A stretch of 64,000 nucleotides of DNA, from assembly GCF_004768785.1 (NCBI RefSeq), contig NZ_SRMQ01000003.1:1-64000 (forward strand). Direction: 5' to 3'. The notes beneath the pieces were generated by a model. That model ran no database searches and was not told the DNA's origin. It saw only the letters and a list, made by a program, of their open reading frames with translations. This DNA is from Caproiciproducens galactitolivorans. GTDB taxonomy: Bacteria > Bacillota > Clostridia > Oscillospirales > Acutalibacteraceae. Position numbers and translations under genes: made by a program. Below are positions 1 to 8,718 of this stretch, piece by piece (the first letter of the stretch is position 1; every line of letters starts with the position of its first letter).

Positions 1-204
1 TTCACGATACACTAACGTGTATTTTTGTTGCCTTTTTAAGTGACAACCAACTTTGTCCGAAAGTACTTTCTACTCTCTGGTTTACGGGTTCCTTAATTCG
101 TTACGTTGTTTAATTTTCAAGGTCCTGGCCGGTCAAACTTCGCTTCTGCTCTGCGTTTTCGCGGCTTCGGCTTTGTTTTTCCGTTTGCGCCTTCCGTAAG
201 GCGC
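1..204 (-). other. Leader of an rRNA operon (16S gene beyond left edge)
   Basis: Read on the minus strand this stretch contains the block CCTTGAAAATTAAACAACG (complement of about 106-124), which resembles the short conserved sequence found just upstream of 16S genes in Firmicutes. It is preceded by a very strong promoter at 211-239. The mature 16S sequence itself is not in the window, so the identity is inferred. The predicted operon would be transcribed away from oriC, as expected. Confidence 0.6.
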
Positions 205-210
205 TTGACT

Positions 211-239
211 ATAATACCAAATCCAGCCCTTTTAGTCAA
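211..239 (-). promoter_or_regulatory. Strong sigma-A promoter, probably rRNA P1
   Basis: On the minus strand there is TTGACT (234-239), a 17-base spacer and TATTAT (211-216). A run of A/T tracts upstream (about 241-275) looks like an UP element. With the downstream rRNA-type leader this is a textbook stable-RNA promoter. The divergent gene on the plus strand (sleB-like) starts at 392. Confidence 0.75.
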
Positions 240-391
240 CCCTTTTTTTAAAATTTTTTAAAAAAATCAGATTTTCCGCCAAAAATAGCCTCGTTTCACA
301 CTTTTAGTTCATATATAGAAAATAAAAATATCCTCACTCTTGGATAAAACATCATTGTAAGGGAAAAATTCTTTTCAGAGGTGTTTTAAGA

Positions 392-1069
392 ATGAATAAG
401 AAACTGAAATATATTTGGGCAATTGCTATTGTTTTACTGGTTAATGTCCTTGTCATATCCATCGTAAAAAGCGGGAGCGGTTCGGTCGGCGCGCTTTCAA
501 AACTCGGTTCGCAAGGGAGCGAAGTGCGCAGCATTCAGACCAAACTACAGAACCAGGGCTATTATAAAGGAAAAATCGACGGTATTTACGGGACGAACAC
601 GCGAAACGCCGTAATCCGGTTCCAGAAGGTAAAGGGCCTTACGCCGGACGGCATCGCCGGACCCAAAACCCTAAAAGCGCTGGGCCTCGGCGGCTCCGGT
701 GGGCTGGGCGGTTTCAGCAGCAACGACATCTCGCTGCTGGCGCGGGTAACTTCGGCGGAATCGCGCGGGGAGCCGTATGTAGGGCAGGTTGCGGTTGCCG
801 CGGTTATTTTAAACCGTATTGAGCATCCATCGTTTCCGAATACATTGGCGGGCGTAATTTACCAACCGGGCGCATTCAGTTGCATAAACGACGGCGGAAT
901 CAATGCACCGGTCTCAGACAGCGCATACAAAGCCGCGCGTGACGCGATTAATGGCTGGGATCCGTCGGGAGGGGCAATTTATTACTACAACCCGGCAAAA
1001 GCCACCAGCGGATGGATTTTTTCCCGTCCTATTATTACGGTTATCGGGGATCACCGTTTTTGCAGTTAA
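392..1069 (+). CDS. sleB: SleB-type spore cortex-lytic / cell wall hydrolase
   Basis: This 225-residue protein is built as one N-terminal hydrophobic segment (about 8-25, signal or anchor), a PG_binding_1 repeat (about 38-98, with SEVRSIQTKLQNQGYY and DGIAGPKTLKALG), a glycine-rich linker and a Hydrolase_2/SleB domain (about 112-225). SleB enzymes are lytic transglycosylases that open the muramic-delta-lactam cortex during spore germination. The glutamate in SAESRGEP is the likely catalytic residue, and the domain ends with the usual GDHRF-type tail. The ATG at 392 follows an AGAGGTG ribosome-binding site. The partner gene ypeB, often adjacent in bacilli, is absent here. A vegetative SleB-like hydrolase is the alternative. 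Confidence 0.85.
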   Translation: MNKKLKYIWAIAIVLLVNVLVISIVKSGSGSVGALSKLGSQGSEVRSIQTKLQNQGYYKGKIDGIYGTNTRNAVIRFQKVKGLTPDGIAGPKTLKALGLGGSGGLGGFSSNDISLLARVTSAESRGEPYVGQVAVAAVILNRIEHPSFPNTLAGVIYQPGAFSCINDGGINAPVSDSAYKAARDAINGWDPSGGAIYYYNPAKATSGWIFSRPIITVIGDHRFCS

Positions 1070-1077
1070 CAGAGAAA

Positions 1078-1107
1078 GGGGCGCCGAACAATCCTGTCCG
1101 GCGTCCC
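1078..1107. terminator. Hairpin between convergent genes
   Basis: GGGGCGCCG (1078-1086) pairs with CGGCGTCCC (1099-1107) with one G-U pair. It lies between the convergent sleB-like and GH25 genes. The T-tract is short, so termination strength is uncertain. Confidence 0.5.
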
Positions 1108-1146
1108 TTCTTACATATATAAAATAGTTCCATACCGAATAATATA

Positions 1147-2340
1147 TCAGACTACGGTAACTACGCAGCGGCGAACCGCCTTCTGCTTCGGCAGGGTGGA
1201 ATACACCGAAGTACATCCGCGTCTAACGCATTGAATCTTATAATAATAACTTGCGCCGATCTTTTTCTGGTACACGGTTTTAATCACGCTGCTGTTACCG
1301 GTGGAAAACGTAGGTTTATCAGAAGCATTTTTGGGCGTAAATTTAAACTGATAGGTTTTTCCAACCTTGAGGGTAATCGCTGCGCCGGTATCGGAAAGAA
1401 TGGAAGCATCCGTTACCGCTGTGCCGGAGGGCTGGAAAAACGCCTGTGGCCCGAGCGGATATTCCTGATACGAGTAATCCATATCGACCGCACCGTTTAT
1501 ACCGGAAACGCTGCCGGCAAAAGTATACTGCCATGTGGTATAGGGACCGCTGTAATTCGGCAGAAGTACATCCGGGTGGGCAACCCATATATCATAAGTG
1601 CTAAGGGAAGATATGGTTTTAAATTGATTTAATAAGGTCGTATTGCAGTACACGCCGGCGCGGTAACCCGCCTTAATCATCGCGTTGCAGAAGGTTGAAA
1701 TTATGGAATCGAGCTGGCCTGCCTGCATGGATGAATGGAATGGCTGTTCTACGTCCAAATAAACCGGATAGTCCAGCTTGCGCCCGTTCAGAATACCGAG
1801 GCAGAGCTGAGCCTCCTGCTGGGCTTCGGCTGCTGTTGTGGCGTAGCTGACGTGATATGCGCCGACTTTCAGCCCGTTCGCGGTTGCACCGTCGTAATTT
1901 GCGGCAAAGGTCGCGTCTGTCTGTGATTCGGGCTTCTCATTGCCGTAGCCGCTGCGCAGAATTGCAAAATCCACGCCGTCAGCCTTTACGGCCGCCCAGT
2001 CCACCGTTCCCTGGTGCACGGAAACATCGATCCCCTTCAGGACGACGTTGACAACACAAGCGGCTGTCCTGCCGTCCGGGGCCGTCGCGGTAACCGTTGC
2101 CCTGCCGAGGGACACGCCGGTAACGGTGCCGTCGCTTACGGAAGCCACATTCGGGTTGCTGGAAGTCCATGTAACGGATGAACCGTCGCTCACCGTAAGG
2201 GAAGCGGTTTCGCCTCTTTTCAGCGCGAGGCTCTGCGCGCTCAACGCTAAGGCCGAAGCGGTTGTATCCGCGTAAGCCATCGTACACATGGAAAGGGCAA
2301 ACGTAAGTGCCAGGAGCAGAGCCGTACATCTCTTTCTCAT
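1147..2340 (-). CDS. Secreted GH25 lysozyme with bacterial Ig-like domain
   Basis: The 397-residue product has a signal peptide (about 1-25), a Big2 Ig-like domain (about 28-100, with SSNPNVASVSDGTVTGVSLG) and a glycoside hydrolase family 25 domain (about 103-295). A C-terminal beta-rich region of about 90 residues is not recognised. GH25 enzymes hydrolyse the MurNAc-beta-1,4-GlcNAc bond of peptidoglycan. Visible motifs are GIDVSVHQG at the barrel start and YLDVEQ with the catalytic acid. The ATG at 2340 was preferred to an upstream frame extension because AGGAGG lies just before it and the signal peptide starts there. It is probably exported for cell wall turnover or competitor lysis. Confidence 0.9.
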   Translation of the reverse strand: MRKRCTALLLALTFALSMCTMAYADTTASALALSAQSLALKRGETASLTVSDGSSVTWTSSNPNVASVSDGTVTGVSLGRATVTATAPDGRTAACVVNVVLKGIDVSVHQGTVDWAAVKADGVDFAILRSGYGNEKPESQTDATFAANYDGATANGLKVGAYHVSYATTAAEAQQEAQLCLGILNGRKLDYPVYLDVEQPFHSSMQAGQLDSIISTFCNAMIKAGYRAGVYCNTTLLNQFKTISSLSTYDIWVAHPDVLLPNYSGPYTTWQYTFAGSVSGINGAVDMDYSYQEYPLGPQAFFQPSGTAVTDASILSDTGAAITLKVGKTYQFKFTPKNASDKPTFSTGNSSVIKTVYQKKIGASYYYKIQCVRRGCTSVYSTLPKQKAVRRCVVTVV

Positions 2341-2464
2341 TAAAGTTCCTCCTATGAATTTTACAAAAACTGGAATTTTTCTGTCTTTATAATAGGCTCG
2401 TCCAACGCCGCTGTCAAGCGAATTTTTTAGTATTAAACTGTGATTTTCCCCCTGCATGGAAAAT

Positions 2465-2490
2465 GCCGCGCGGCAAAACAACCGTGCGGC
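2465..2490 (-). terminator. Terminator after the small lipoprotein gene
   Basis: Stem GCCGCGCGG / CCGTGCGGC with an A/T-rich flank on both sides. It lies 17 bases past the stop codon of the lipoprotein gene and upstream of the GH25 gene. It may work in both directions. Confidence 0.55.
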
Positions 2491-2506
2491 TTTTTATCTT
2501 ATGCAA

Positions 2507-3022
2507 TTACTTTTTAAATTCCTTGAAAAGCTTCGTGACCTCATCCTGGCGCTTCTGATTCTGGTCGGAAGTAACAGTATCCTTATAAACCATCAGATAC
2601 TTTCCGTTGTCGGAAATAACCGCCGGAACCTCCTGACTCATCATCTTAAAGCTGCCTTTCGCCTTGATTTCGTCAAAAACAGTCTGTGCCGTACTGTTAA
2701 GGCTGGTGTCAAACTCGTACAGCTCAACGGTTACATTGTCTTTTCCGTTATAGCTGAACTGGTACTTCACACCCTTTTTCGCGCCGATAAAGTCGGCTTT
2801 CATTTGCTCCTGATTGCCGAAAAGAACGGAATTGGCGGCAAGGTATTTTACAAGGCCGGAAAGGTTATCGTCCATACTGTCCGCGCTGACCGCGGACGAT
2901 ACCGGCTGCGAAGCGGCCGAGGAAGAAGCCGGCGCGGGCGTTCCGCCAACATCGCCCATGCCGCAAGCCGCCATGGTTCCCGCCATCACAATCGCGAGCG
3001 CGAGGATTAAAACTTTTTTCAT
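2507..3022 (-). CDS. Lipoprotein of unknown function
   Basis: A 171-residue protein beginning MKKVLILALAIVMAG with a lipobox ending in Cys (TMAAC), hence predicted to be diacylglyceryl-anchored outside the membrane. A low-complexity Ala/Ser/Pro linker follows, then a globular domain of about 120 residues (from SGLVKYLAANSVLFG to the C-terminal FKEFKK). I do not recognise the domain. The ATG at 3022 was chosen because the signal peptide begins there and GAGAGGG precedes it, while an upstream start has no good site. It is monocistronic between two hairpins. Confidence 0.75.
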   Translation of the reverse strand: MKKVLILALAIVMAGTMAACGMGDVGGTPAPASSSAASQPVSSAVSADSMDDNLSGLVKYLAANSVLFGNQEQMKADFIGAKKGVKYQFSYNGKDNVTVELYEFDTSLNSTAQTVFDEIKAKGSFKMMSQEVPAVISDNGKYLMVYKDTVTSDQNQKRQDEVTKLFKEFKK

Positions 3023-3258
3023 CTGCAAGCCCTCTCTAAATAGCAAAATAACATTTGTATTATAGTGTATCCCTTTTTCCGGCCTTTGCCGGGAGAAAAG
3101 GAAAGTCTTTTGTAATTATCCGATTTTTCCGTTGTTTTGTCAACCATCAAGTTTCTTTCCCTTTCAAGCGGGAAAAACGCGCCGTGACAATCCGACATTT
3201 CCAACGTTGCAAAGGATTTTCCGGAATGGAAAGTTTTCATCGGAAGCCCAACAAAAAA

Positions 3259-3281
3259 CTGCCCGGCAATTCTGCGGGCAG
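3259..3281 (-). terminator. Rho-independent terminator of the alpha/beta hydrolase gene
   Basis: On the minus strand CTGCCCG, a 9-base loop and CGGGCAG are followed by TTTTTTG. It is positioned 22 bases after the hydrolase stop. Confidence 0.8.
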
Positions 3282-3302
3282 CTTTTAATTCCTAACTATG
3301 TA

Positions 3303-4109
3303 TTACAGCCTCTTGTTCAGCCAGTCGACAATCTCCGCAATGATTTCGTCGCGGCATGGCTCGTTTAGAATCTCATGGTACAGGTGCGCGTAGATTTTCA
3401 GGGTTTTATCGCTCGAAGCAATATCCCCGAAAAATTCCCGGGAATCCTTCTCGCTTACAAGACCGTCGCAGCAGCCGTGGAGAAGCAAAACCGGGTCGGT
3501 AAACTTCTTGGCGTTCTTCTTCATCCACTCTACGCCGTAATACAGGGCATTGAACAGGCCGACGGAAATTTGCTTTTCCACCAGCGGGTCGTCCTCATAC
3601 GCTTTTACAACGGCAGGGTCGCTGCAAACGCCGTCGCCCAGCTCGTTCGGGAAATAGGCATCCGCGGGCTGCGGTATCGGCAGGGAACCCGGCGCAGCGG
3701 CATTCATGCGGGTAAGCGCGCCAGAGGTCACGATCCCCTGTACTTTGCCCGGGTATTTTGTCCCGAACAAGGTAACGGCGCAGCCGCCCATGCTGTGGCC
3801 CAGCAGAAATACGGGAAGCCCCTTGTTTTCCATTTTCGCCATCTCTACAAAATGATTTACGTCATCTACCATTTCGTTGTAATCATGGAAAAACACGCGC
3901 CTGCCTTCCGATTTGCCGTGGCCGCGGTGGTCAAACCGGTAAACGCCGAAGCCGCTCCGGTTCAGCTTTTCCGTCACATAATTGTAGCGGCCAAGGTGTT
4001 CGCACAAGCCGTGCACCACAACGACAATCGCCTTCGGGCTTTCCGGAACATCCTTCCGGAAAAACAGCTTGGTCCCGTCATAGGAAGGAACCATCATTTC
4101 CTTCGTCAT
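3303..4109 (-). CDS. Alpha/beta hydrolase, monoacylglycerol lipase-like
   Basis: A 268-residue cytosolic serine hydrolase of the 'serine aminopeptidase S33 / Hydrolase_4' type. The oxyanion-hole motif HGLCEH, the DHRGHGKSEG block, the nucleophile elbow GHSMGG, an acid in HGCCDGLVS and the catalytic histidine in YHEILNE are all present. This family cleaves lysophospholipids or monoacylglycerols, but the substrate here is unknown. A near-consensus promoter lies at 4162-4190, and AGGGGATG precedes the start. Confidence 0.85.
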   Translation of the reverse strand: MTKEMMVPSYDGTKLFFRKDVPESPKAIVVVVHGLCEHLGRYNYVTEKLNRSGFGVYRFDHRGHGKSEGRRVFFHDYNEMVDDVNHFVEMAKMENKGLPVFLLGHSMGGCAVTLFGTKYPGKVQGIVTSGALTRMNAAAPGSLPIPQPADAYFPNELGDGVCSDPAVVKAYEDDPLVEKQISVGLFNALYYGVEWMKKNAKKFTDPVLLLHGCCDGLVSEKDSREFFGDIASSDKTLKIYAHLYHEILNEPCRDEIIAEIVDWLNKRL

Positions 4110-4161
4110 AACAACATCCCCTTTTCATAAGCTTAGCGAATTTGCAAAAACGATTGTATTA

Positions 4162-4190
4162 ACTATATCATCTAAATTTTTGTTCGTCAA
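4162..4190 (-). promoter_or_regulatory. Sigma-A promoter of the alpha/beta hydrolase gene
   Basis: Minus strand TTGACG (4185-4190), a 17-base spacer and TATAGT (4162-4167), located about 50 bases before the start codon. Confidence 0.7.
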
Positions 4191-4204
4191 CTCAAATATT
4201 TTTA

Positions 4205-4705
4205 TTAAAATCGACTGCTTTTGAACGCTTTATAGCGTTCCAGAATATCGGGATTGCGCCGCATGAATTCCACAAAGTCCGCAAAGCACAAAATAGTTTC
4301 CTTACTGAACATATGCTCGGTTTTTTCGGTTTCCTCCAAAAGGAAGGAATCCCCCACGCCGATGATGCGCGCGAAATCCTCCAAAATCGTGTGGCGCTTT
4401 AAAAGCCACGCGCCCGTTTTCTTGCCTTTTTCCTCCAGCATAATGAACCCGTACCGTTCGTATTTGACCATTCCGATTTGGGCAAGGTTCTGCACCATTT
4501 TCGTGGCAGAGGAGGGCTGGACGTTCAGCGCCTGGGAAAGGATGTGGATTCTGGTAAACCCGGTTTCGTATGACAGCCGGTAAATCATTTCCAGGTAATC
4601 CTCCATAGACGCAGTCAGGGCGTCTTCATCCTTTTTCATATATCCGTTGAAGGTATAAAAATTGCTGCGCACGGCCGCGTCCACCTTTCCAAAAGACTTA
4701 ATCAT
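4205..4705 (-). CDS. DtxR/MntR-family metal-dependent regulator
   Basis: The 166-residue protein has an N-terminal winged helix (HILSQALNVQPSSATKMVQN) and a dimerisation/metal domain. Residues matching MntR ligands are visible: Asp and Glu in SMEDYLEM, His in LLKRH, and Glu/Glu/His in EKTEH. This suggests a Mn- or Fe-sensing repressor. It lacks the SH3-like third domain of DtxR, like MntR. No transporter gene is adjacent, so its targets are probably elsewhere. The start is uncertain: an internal ATG at 4639 would give 144 residues, and neither start has a strong ribosome-binding site. Confidence 0.8.
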   Translation of the reverse strand: MIKSFGKVDAAVRSNFYTFNGYMKKDEDALTASMEDYLEMIYRLSYETGFTRIHILSQALNVQPSSATKMVQNLAQIGMVKYERYGFIMLEEKGKKTGAWLLKRHTILEDFARIIGVGDSFLLEETEKTEHMFSKETILCFADFVEFMRRNPDILERYKAFKSSRF

Positions 4706-5073
4706 TCAATATATTCCGGTACTCCGGGATTTATGACCGGCGTGAACATTTTGTGCCGGTGCAACATAGTTTGTAAGGACAAAAAAAAGTTGGAAAAGAC
4801 GAACGAAGCGTAACGATTCTTCAAAAAGCGGAATCCGAGCCTCCGGCCGCGGGGTGCCGGTGTTTTCTTCCTTCAGAATATCTTTTTATCAATGGACGGG
4901 TAGGCATTTCCAGCCTTCCCGTTCTTCTGTTTTGATAAGCAAAAGCTGCTTTGCTGGTATATTTTTACAAACTGCCTTTAGTGTCTAAATTCGGCAAAAA
5001 CTTTGTCGATATATGTCTTAAGAATCAGCGATAATTTTGTCGATGTGTCTTACAATGAAAAGGAGATGATGTT
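4706..5073. other. Intergenic region between divergent regulator and chemoreceptor
   Basis: This 368-base stretch holds no convincing gene. It contains an imperfect hairpin at 4896-4922 (ACGGG-AGGC / GCCT-CCCGT) and the SigD-like promoter described separately. No riboswitch core was recognised. Confidence 0.6.
4986..5012 (+). promoter_or_regulatory. SigD (sigma-28)-like promoter of the chemoreceptor
   Basis: TAAATTCG (4986-4993), an 11-base spacer and GTCGATAT (5005-5012) resemble the motility sigma factor consensus TAAA-N15-GCCGATAA. Chemoreceptor genes are typical members of that regulon. Confidence 0.5.
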
Positions 5074-7083
5074 ATGCTGGGAATGAAAAGCTTAAGAACA
5101 AAACTGCTGCTTTTTATCGGGATACCGGTTGCACTGGTTTTTGTAATTACGGCATTGATTTCGCTATCCAATGTTAAAAATTCTGTTTATCTGTTTTTAA
5201 ACGAACAGCTTACGGACAAGTCTCAAGCCGCATCGTATCAGATCAGCGAGTATTTTTCAAACTATGAGCAGGTCGCAGTGCAGATGGCGGCGAATTCCCA
5301 ATTTGAGGATCTTTTTAAGAAAGTCACCCCGGGAACAAAGCTCACCGCTCCCGCAGAATTCGCAAATGCAAAAAGGAGCCTCATTAACGTTCATCAAAGT
5401 GATCCGGATAACATCATCGCATCCTGGATTGCGGATATCGATTCCAGCCAATATACACAATCGGACGGATACCTTTCGGGTGCGGACTATAAAATCGAAA
5501 CAAGGCCGTGGTACCAGCAAGTGGTAAAAGAACAGAAAACCGTGATTACCGATCCGTACCAGGACGCCAGCACAAAGGAATGGGTTGTAAGCGTGGTTTC
5601 CCCGGTTTACGATTCCGGCACAAAGACTTTGCTCGGCGTGACCGCAATCGATTTCAACCTTGAAAAAATCAGTAAAATGATGCAGGGCTACCGGCTGGGC
5701 AACACCGGGTTCTTCATCCTTTGCTCCAAGCAGGGCGTGATGATTTACCACCCCGATTCGACTTTTATTAACAAAAATGTCTCTGAATCCAACATGTCCA
5801 AAAATATTATCGATGCGATTACGAACAAAACCACCGGGCCGGTCACCTATACCGCGATGAATCATACCAACTACGGCTATGTTGCGCCGGTTGGCGATAC
5901 CGGATGGACGGTAGCAACCGGGCTGCCGGAGGCGGAGTACAATGAATCCTACAACACAACACAGATGACGTTCCTCGTCACTTTTCTGATTGCGCTCCTT
6001 ATTCTGCTCGTAATCATTGTTCTGATTTCCAAGAGCATTATTGGGCCGCTGAAAAAGCTTACCGCTTCCGCACAGCAGATTGCGGACGGGAACCTGAATG
6101 TGAAAGTGGATGTCAAGTCCATGGACGAAACCGGACAGGTTGCCGTCGCGATTCAAGAAATTGTGCAAAGGCTCAGCCACTACATCGAATACATCGATGA
6201 GATTACCGCCGTCCTTGACCGGATTGCCTCTGGGGATCTTGTGTTTGACCTGAAATGCGATTACACAGGTGAATTTGCAAAGATCAGGGATGCCCTTAAC
6301 AATATTAAATCCAGACTCACAAAAACCTTTACCATGATCACCGATTCCGCCGACCAGGTTGCAAGCAGCTCCGACCAGGTTTCGAATGCCGCGCAGGCGC
6401 TGGCGCAGGGCGCCGCGGAGCAGGCCAGCACGATTCAGGAGCTTTCCGCTTCTATTACCGAAATTGCGGACCATGTGAACGAAAACGCGGAAAACGCCAA
6501 TGCGCTGGAACAGCTTGCGCAGGAATCGTACTCCGAGGCGCAGCACAGCAACGCGCAAATGGCGCGCCTGGTTACTGCTATGTCGGACATCAACGACGCG
6601 TCCAATGAGATTGGAAAAATCATTAAGACCATTGAAGACATTGCGTTCCAGACCAATATCCTCGCCCTGAACGCGGCTGTGGAAGCGGCCCGCGCCGGCG
6701 AAGCCGGAAAGGGCTTTGCCGTTGTCGCCGATGAAGTCCGGAATCTTGCGGGCAAGAGCGCGGAGGCGGCAAAAAATACAACCTCTCTGATCGACAACTC
6801 CATCCGCACCGTACAAAACGGCACAGGGGTGGCAAACGAAACGGCCCAGTCCCTACAGCAAATGATTGAAAAGGTCGGCCAGACGTCAGAACTGATCGCA
6901 AAGATCACCAAGGCAAGCAATGAGCAGGCCGCATCCATTAAGCAGGTTACGATTGCCGTTGACCAAATTTCCGCAGTAGTGCAGACGAATTCCGCCACTT
7001 CGGAAGAGAGCGCTGCTTCAAGCGAAGAACTCAACGGCCAGGCAAAAACGATGAAAGAGCTTGTCAGCCAATTCCGCTTATAA
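5074..7083 (+). CDS. Methyl-accepting chemotaxis protein (dCache sensor)
   Basis: A 669-residue membrane chemoreceptor with transmembrane helix 1 (about 13-34), an extracellular double-Cache domain (about 36-295, including the [17 protein letters not shown] segment), and transmembrane helix 2 (about 299-322). A HAMP domain (to about 375) is followed by a long coiled-coil signalling domain with the invariant hairpin tip (around 520-560, [20 protein letters not shown]). It would control the CheA kinase in response to a small ligand, often an amino acid or carboxylate for dCache domains. AAAGGAGATGATG precedes the ATG. No other che or fla genes lie in the window. Confidence 0.95.
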   Translation: MLGMKSLRTKLLLFIGIPVALVFVITALISLSNVKNSVYLFLNEQLTDKSQAASYQISEYFSNYEQVAVQMAANSQFEDLFKKVTPGTKLTAPAEFANAKRSLINVHQSDPDNIIASWIADIDSSQYTQSDGYLSGADYKIETRPWYQQVVKEQKTVITDPYQDASTKEWVVSVVSPVYDSGTKTLLGVTAIDFNLEKISKMMQGYRLGNTGFFILCSKQGVMIYHPDSTFINKNVSESNMSKNIIDAITNKTTGPVTYTAMNHTNYGYVAPVGDTGWTVATGLPEAEYNESYNTTQMTFLVTFLIALLILLVIIVLISKSIIGPLKKLTASAQQIADGNLNVKVDVKSMDETGQVAVAIQEIVQRLSHYIEYIDEITAVLDRIASGDLVFDLKCDYTGEFAKIRDALNNIKSRLTKTFTMITDSADQVASSSDQVSNAAQALAQGAAEQASTIQELSASITEIADHVNENAENANALEQLAQESYSEAQHSNAQMARLVTAMSDINDASNEIGKIIKTIEDIAFQTNILALNAAVEAARAGEAGKGFAVVADEVRNLAGKSAEAAKNTTSLIDNSIRTVQNGTGVANETAQSLQQMIEKVGQTSELIAKITKASNEQAASIKQVTIAVDQISAVVQTNSATSEESAASSEELNGQAKTMKELVSQFRL

Positions 7084-7104
7084 GCCCAATCCCATCGCCA
7101 TACA

Positions 7105-7138
7105 GAAACAGCCTCACGGAAAACCGTGGGGCTGTTTC
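7105..7138 (+). terminator. Terminator-like hairpin after the chemoreceptor
   Basis: A 15-base stem GAAACAGCCTCACGG / CCGTGGGGCTGTTTC with an AAAA loop and one G-U pair, 22 bases after the stop. The following T-tract is poor. Confidence 0.65.
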
Positions 7139-7255
7139 CATTGAGTGCGTACGATTCTATGCCACTTGCGAACCGACTGCCTGCCCTGCCGTCTTTCTTC
7201 CTGCCACCTTTAAAAATCTTTTCGGTTTCTTTATACCATAACGCTTGATAAATTA

Positions 7256-7284
7256 TTGACAAGATGACGCAGGTGGAATATAAT
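7256..7284 (+). promoter_or_regulatory. Consensus sigma-A promoter of the TetR gene
   Basis: TTGACA (7256-7261), a 17-base spacer and TATAAT (7279-7284): a perfect match to consensus, directly followed by the palindromic operator. Confidence 0.85.
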
Positions 7285-7290
7285 AGTATT

Positions 7291-7322
7291 TATAAAATAT
7301 GACACAAGTGTCATATTTTATA
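7291..7322 (+). promoter_or_regulatory. 32-base palindromic operator, probably for the TetR regulator
   Basis: Two perfect 15-base arms (core GACAC-AA-GTGTC, flanked by A/T) centred on 7306-7307. The palindrome covers the predicted transcription start and precedes the regulator's ribosome-binding site, the arrangement expected for autorepression. Confidence 0.75.
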
Positions 7323-7343
7323 GGATCGGAGGAACCAGCCCTT

Positions 7344-7928
7344 ATGTCGAAAGCTTCTGAAAAAAGAGAGCTGATTTTAAAAAACGCAAAACAAGTATTT
7401 ATCCGCAAAGGATTCGACCGCGTTACCATGAAGGATATTATTGAGGAATGCGGGATCAGCCGGGGCGGCATTTACCTTTATTTTTCAACGGTGGATGAAA
7501 TTTTCATCGAAGTTGTAAAAAAGCACAATCAGGAGAAAATAGAGTGTATCCGCACCAGCATTGAAAAGAATCAGGATTTTAACCAGCTTGTCGACGAATT
7601 TTTCGCGGATCAGAAAAGGCGCCTTTTAAACATGGACAAGAGCATGTTCGTCGCCATGATGGAATTCTGTTTCGCGCACAAAAATGTTTCGGACCGGGAC
7701 TTTTACACGGAGCAGTTTTACAATACGAAGGTGATTATTCTGGAAATCCTGAAATTCGGGCAAAAAGCGGGGGCGATCACCGCCAAAAACATTGAACGTC
7801 TTGCGGATTCGATTCTGTTCCTGATTGAAGGCCTGCGCTCGCTGGCGGTTTCCAGCGAAATTTCCGGCGAGCTTGTGGATGAGCAGCTCCAAGTTGGAAG
7901 GGGATTGATTTATTCCGATTTATTTTAA
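7344..7928 (+). CDS. TetR/AcrR-family transcriptional regulator
   Basis: The 194-residue protein has an N-terminal TetR helix-turn-helix (about 8-55, AKQVFIRKGFDRVTMKDIIEE then GISRGGIYLYFSTVDEIF) and an all-helical ligand domain without a recognisable class. The ATG at 7344 follows CGGAGGA at a good distance; a frame extension to 7299 would translate through the palindromic operator and was rejected. The consensus promoter with an operator at +1 predicts tight autoregulation. The next gene begins only 20 bases later, so the coaB-coaC-coaX cluster may be read from the same promoter. Confidence 0.9.
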   Translation: MSKASEKRELILKNAKQVFIRKGFDRVTMKDIIEECGISRGGIYLYFSTVDEIFIEVVKKHNQEKIECIRTSIEKNQDFNQLVDEFFADQKRRLLNMDKSMFVAMMEFCFAHKNVSDRDFYTEQFYNTKVIILEILKFGQKAGAITAKNIERLADSILFLIEGLRSLAVSSEISGELVDEQLQVGRGLIYSDLF

Positions 7929-7947
7929 CGGAAAGAAGGGGCATATT

Positions 7948-8718
7948 TTGAACGTTCTGATAACGGCGGGAGGTACGTCGGAAAAGATTGACGACGTTCG
8001 TAAAATCAGCAACACGGCGACGGGACGGCTGGGAAGCCTGATTGCGGACTGCTTTCTTACGGACGAGTCCGTTTCTGTAACCTGTCTCTGTTCCGAAAAT
8101 GCTGTTTTGCCCAAAAAACCGCGTGCACGCATTCTCCGCATCAGCGATGTGCAAAGCCTGCAGCGGACTGTTGAAGAGGAAATGCACGCGCGCGCGTACG
8201 ACGCGGTCATTCACTCTATGGCGGTCAGCGACTACCGGGTAAAATACAGCGCACCGTCCGAATGGCTGGCGGCGCAGCTTGCAAAGTCCGTCGGAAACGG
8301 CAGCCAAAACCCGGAATCCCTTGCTGCGCAGATCCATTCCGCGCTTTTGTCCTGCGGCGGCGGGGACAGGCCCAAGAAAATTTCCTCGGACATAGAAAAT
8401 GTATTCCTATGCCTTGAAAAGACGCCAAAAATCATCGGGCTATTTAAAAAGCTCCAGCCGCAAACCATTCTGGTTGGGTTCAAGCTTCTTGCCGGCGTGG
8501 AAGAAACCGAGCTTCTCGACGCGGCACGGAATCTGATGAAGCGGAACGAGTGCGATTTCGTTCTGGCAAACGATCAGGAAAAAATTGATGAAAACCGCCA
8601 CGAAGCGATTTTACTGGGAAAAGACCATTCGATGACCCGTTTGCACACGAAAGACGAAATCGCCGCGGCAATCAAAGAGCATGTTATGCGCAAAGCCAAG
8701 GAGGGCGGGCAGAAATGA
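7948..8718 (+). CDS. coaB: Phosphopantothenate-cysteine ligase (stand-alone CoaB)
   Basis: A 256-residue enzyme joining cysteine to 4'-phosphopantothenate, the second step from pantothenate to coenzyme A. It carries the CoaB signature ITAGGTSEKIDDVR, the KKISSD loop, VGFKLLAG and FVLANDQ. It starts with TTG at 7948 after AGAAGGGG. In most bacteria this domain is the C-terminal half of a CoaBC fusion. Here it is a separate protein, as in streptococci and enterococci, and its 3' end overlaps coaC by ATGA, implying translational coupling. Confidence 0.9.
   Translation: MNVLITAGGTSEKIDDVRKISNTATGRLGSLIADCFLTDESVSVTCLCSENAVLPKKPRARILRISDVQSLQRTVEEEMHARAYDAVIHSMAVSDYRVKYSAPSEWLAAQLAKSVGNGSQNPESLAAQIHSALLSCGGGDRPKKISSDIENVFLCLEKTPKIIGLFKKLQPQTILVGFKLLAGVEETELLDAARNLMKRNECDFVLANDQEKIDENRHEAILLGKDHSMTRLHTKDEIAAAIKEHVMRKAKEGGQK

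Noticed and set aside
5257-6816. Minus-strand open frame of 519 codons opposite the chemoreceptor
   Set aside because: It is a shadow of the dCache/MCP gene. The product has no domain features, and the opposite strand encodes an unmistakable chemoreceptor.
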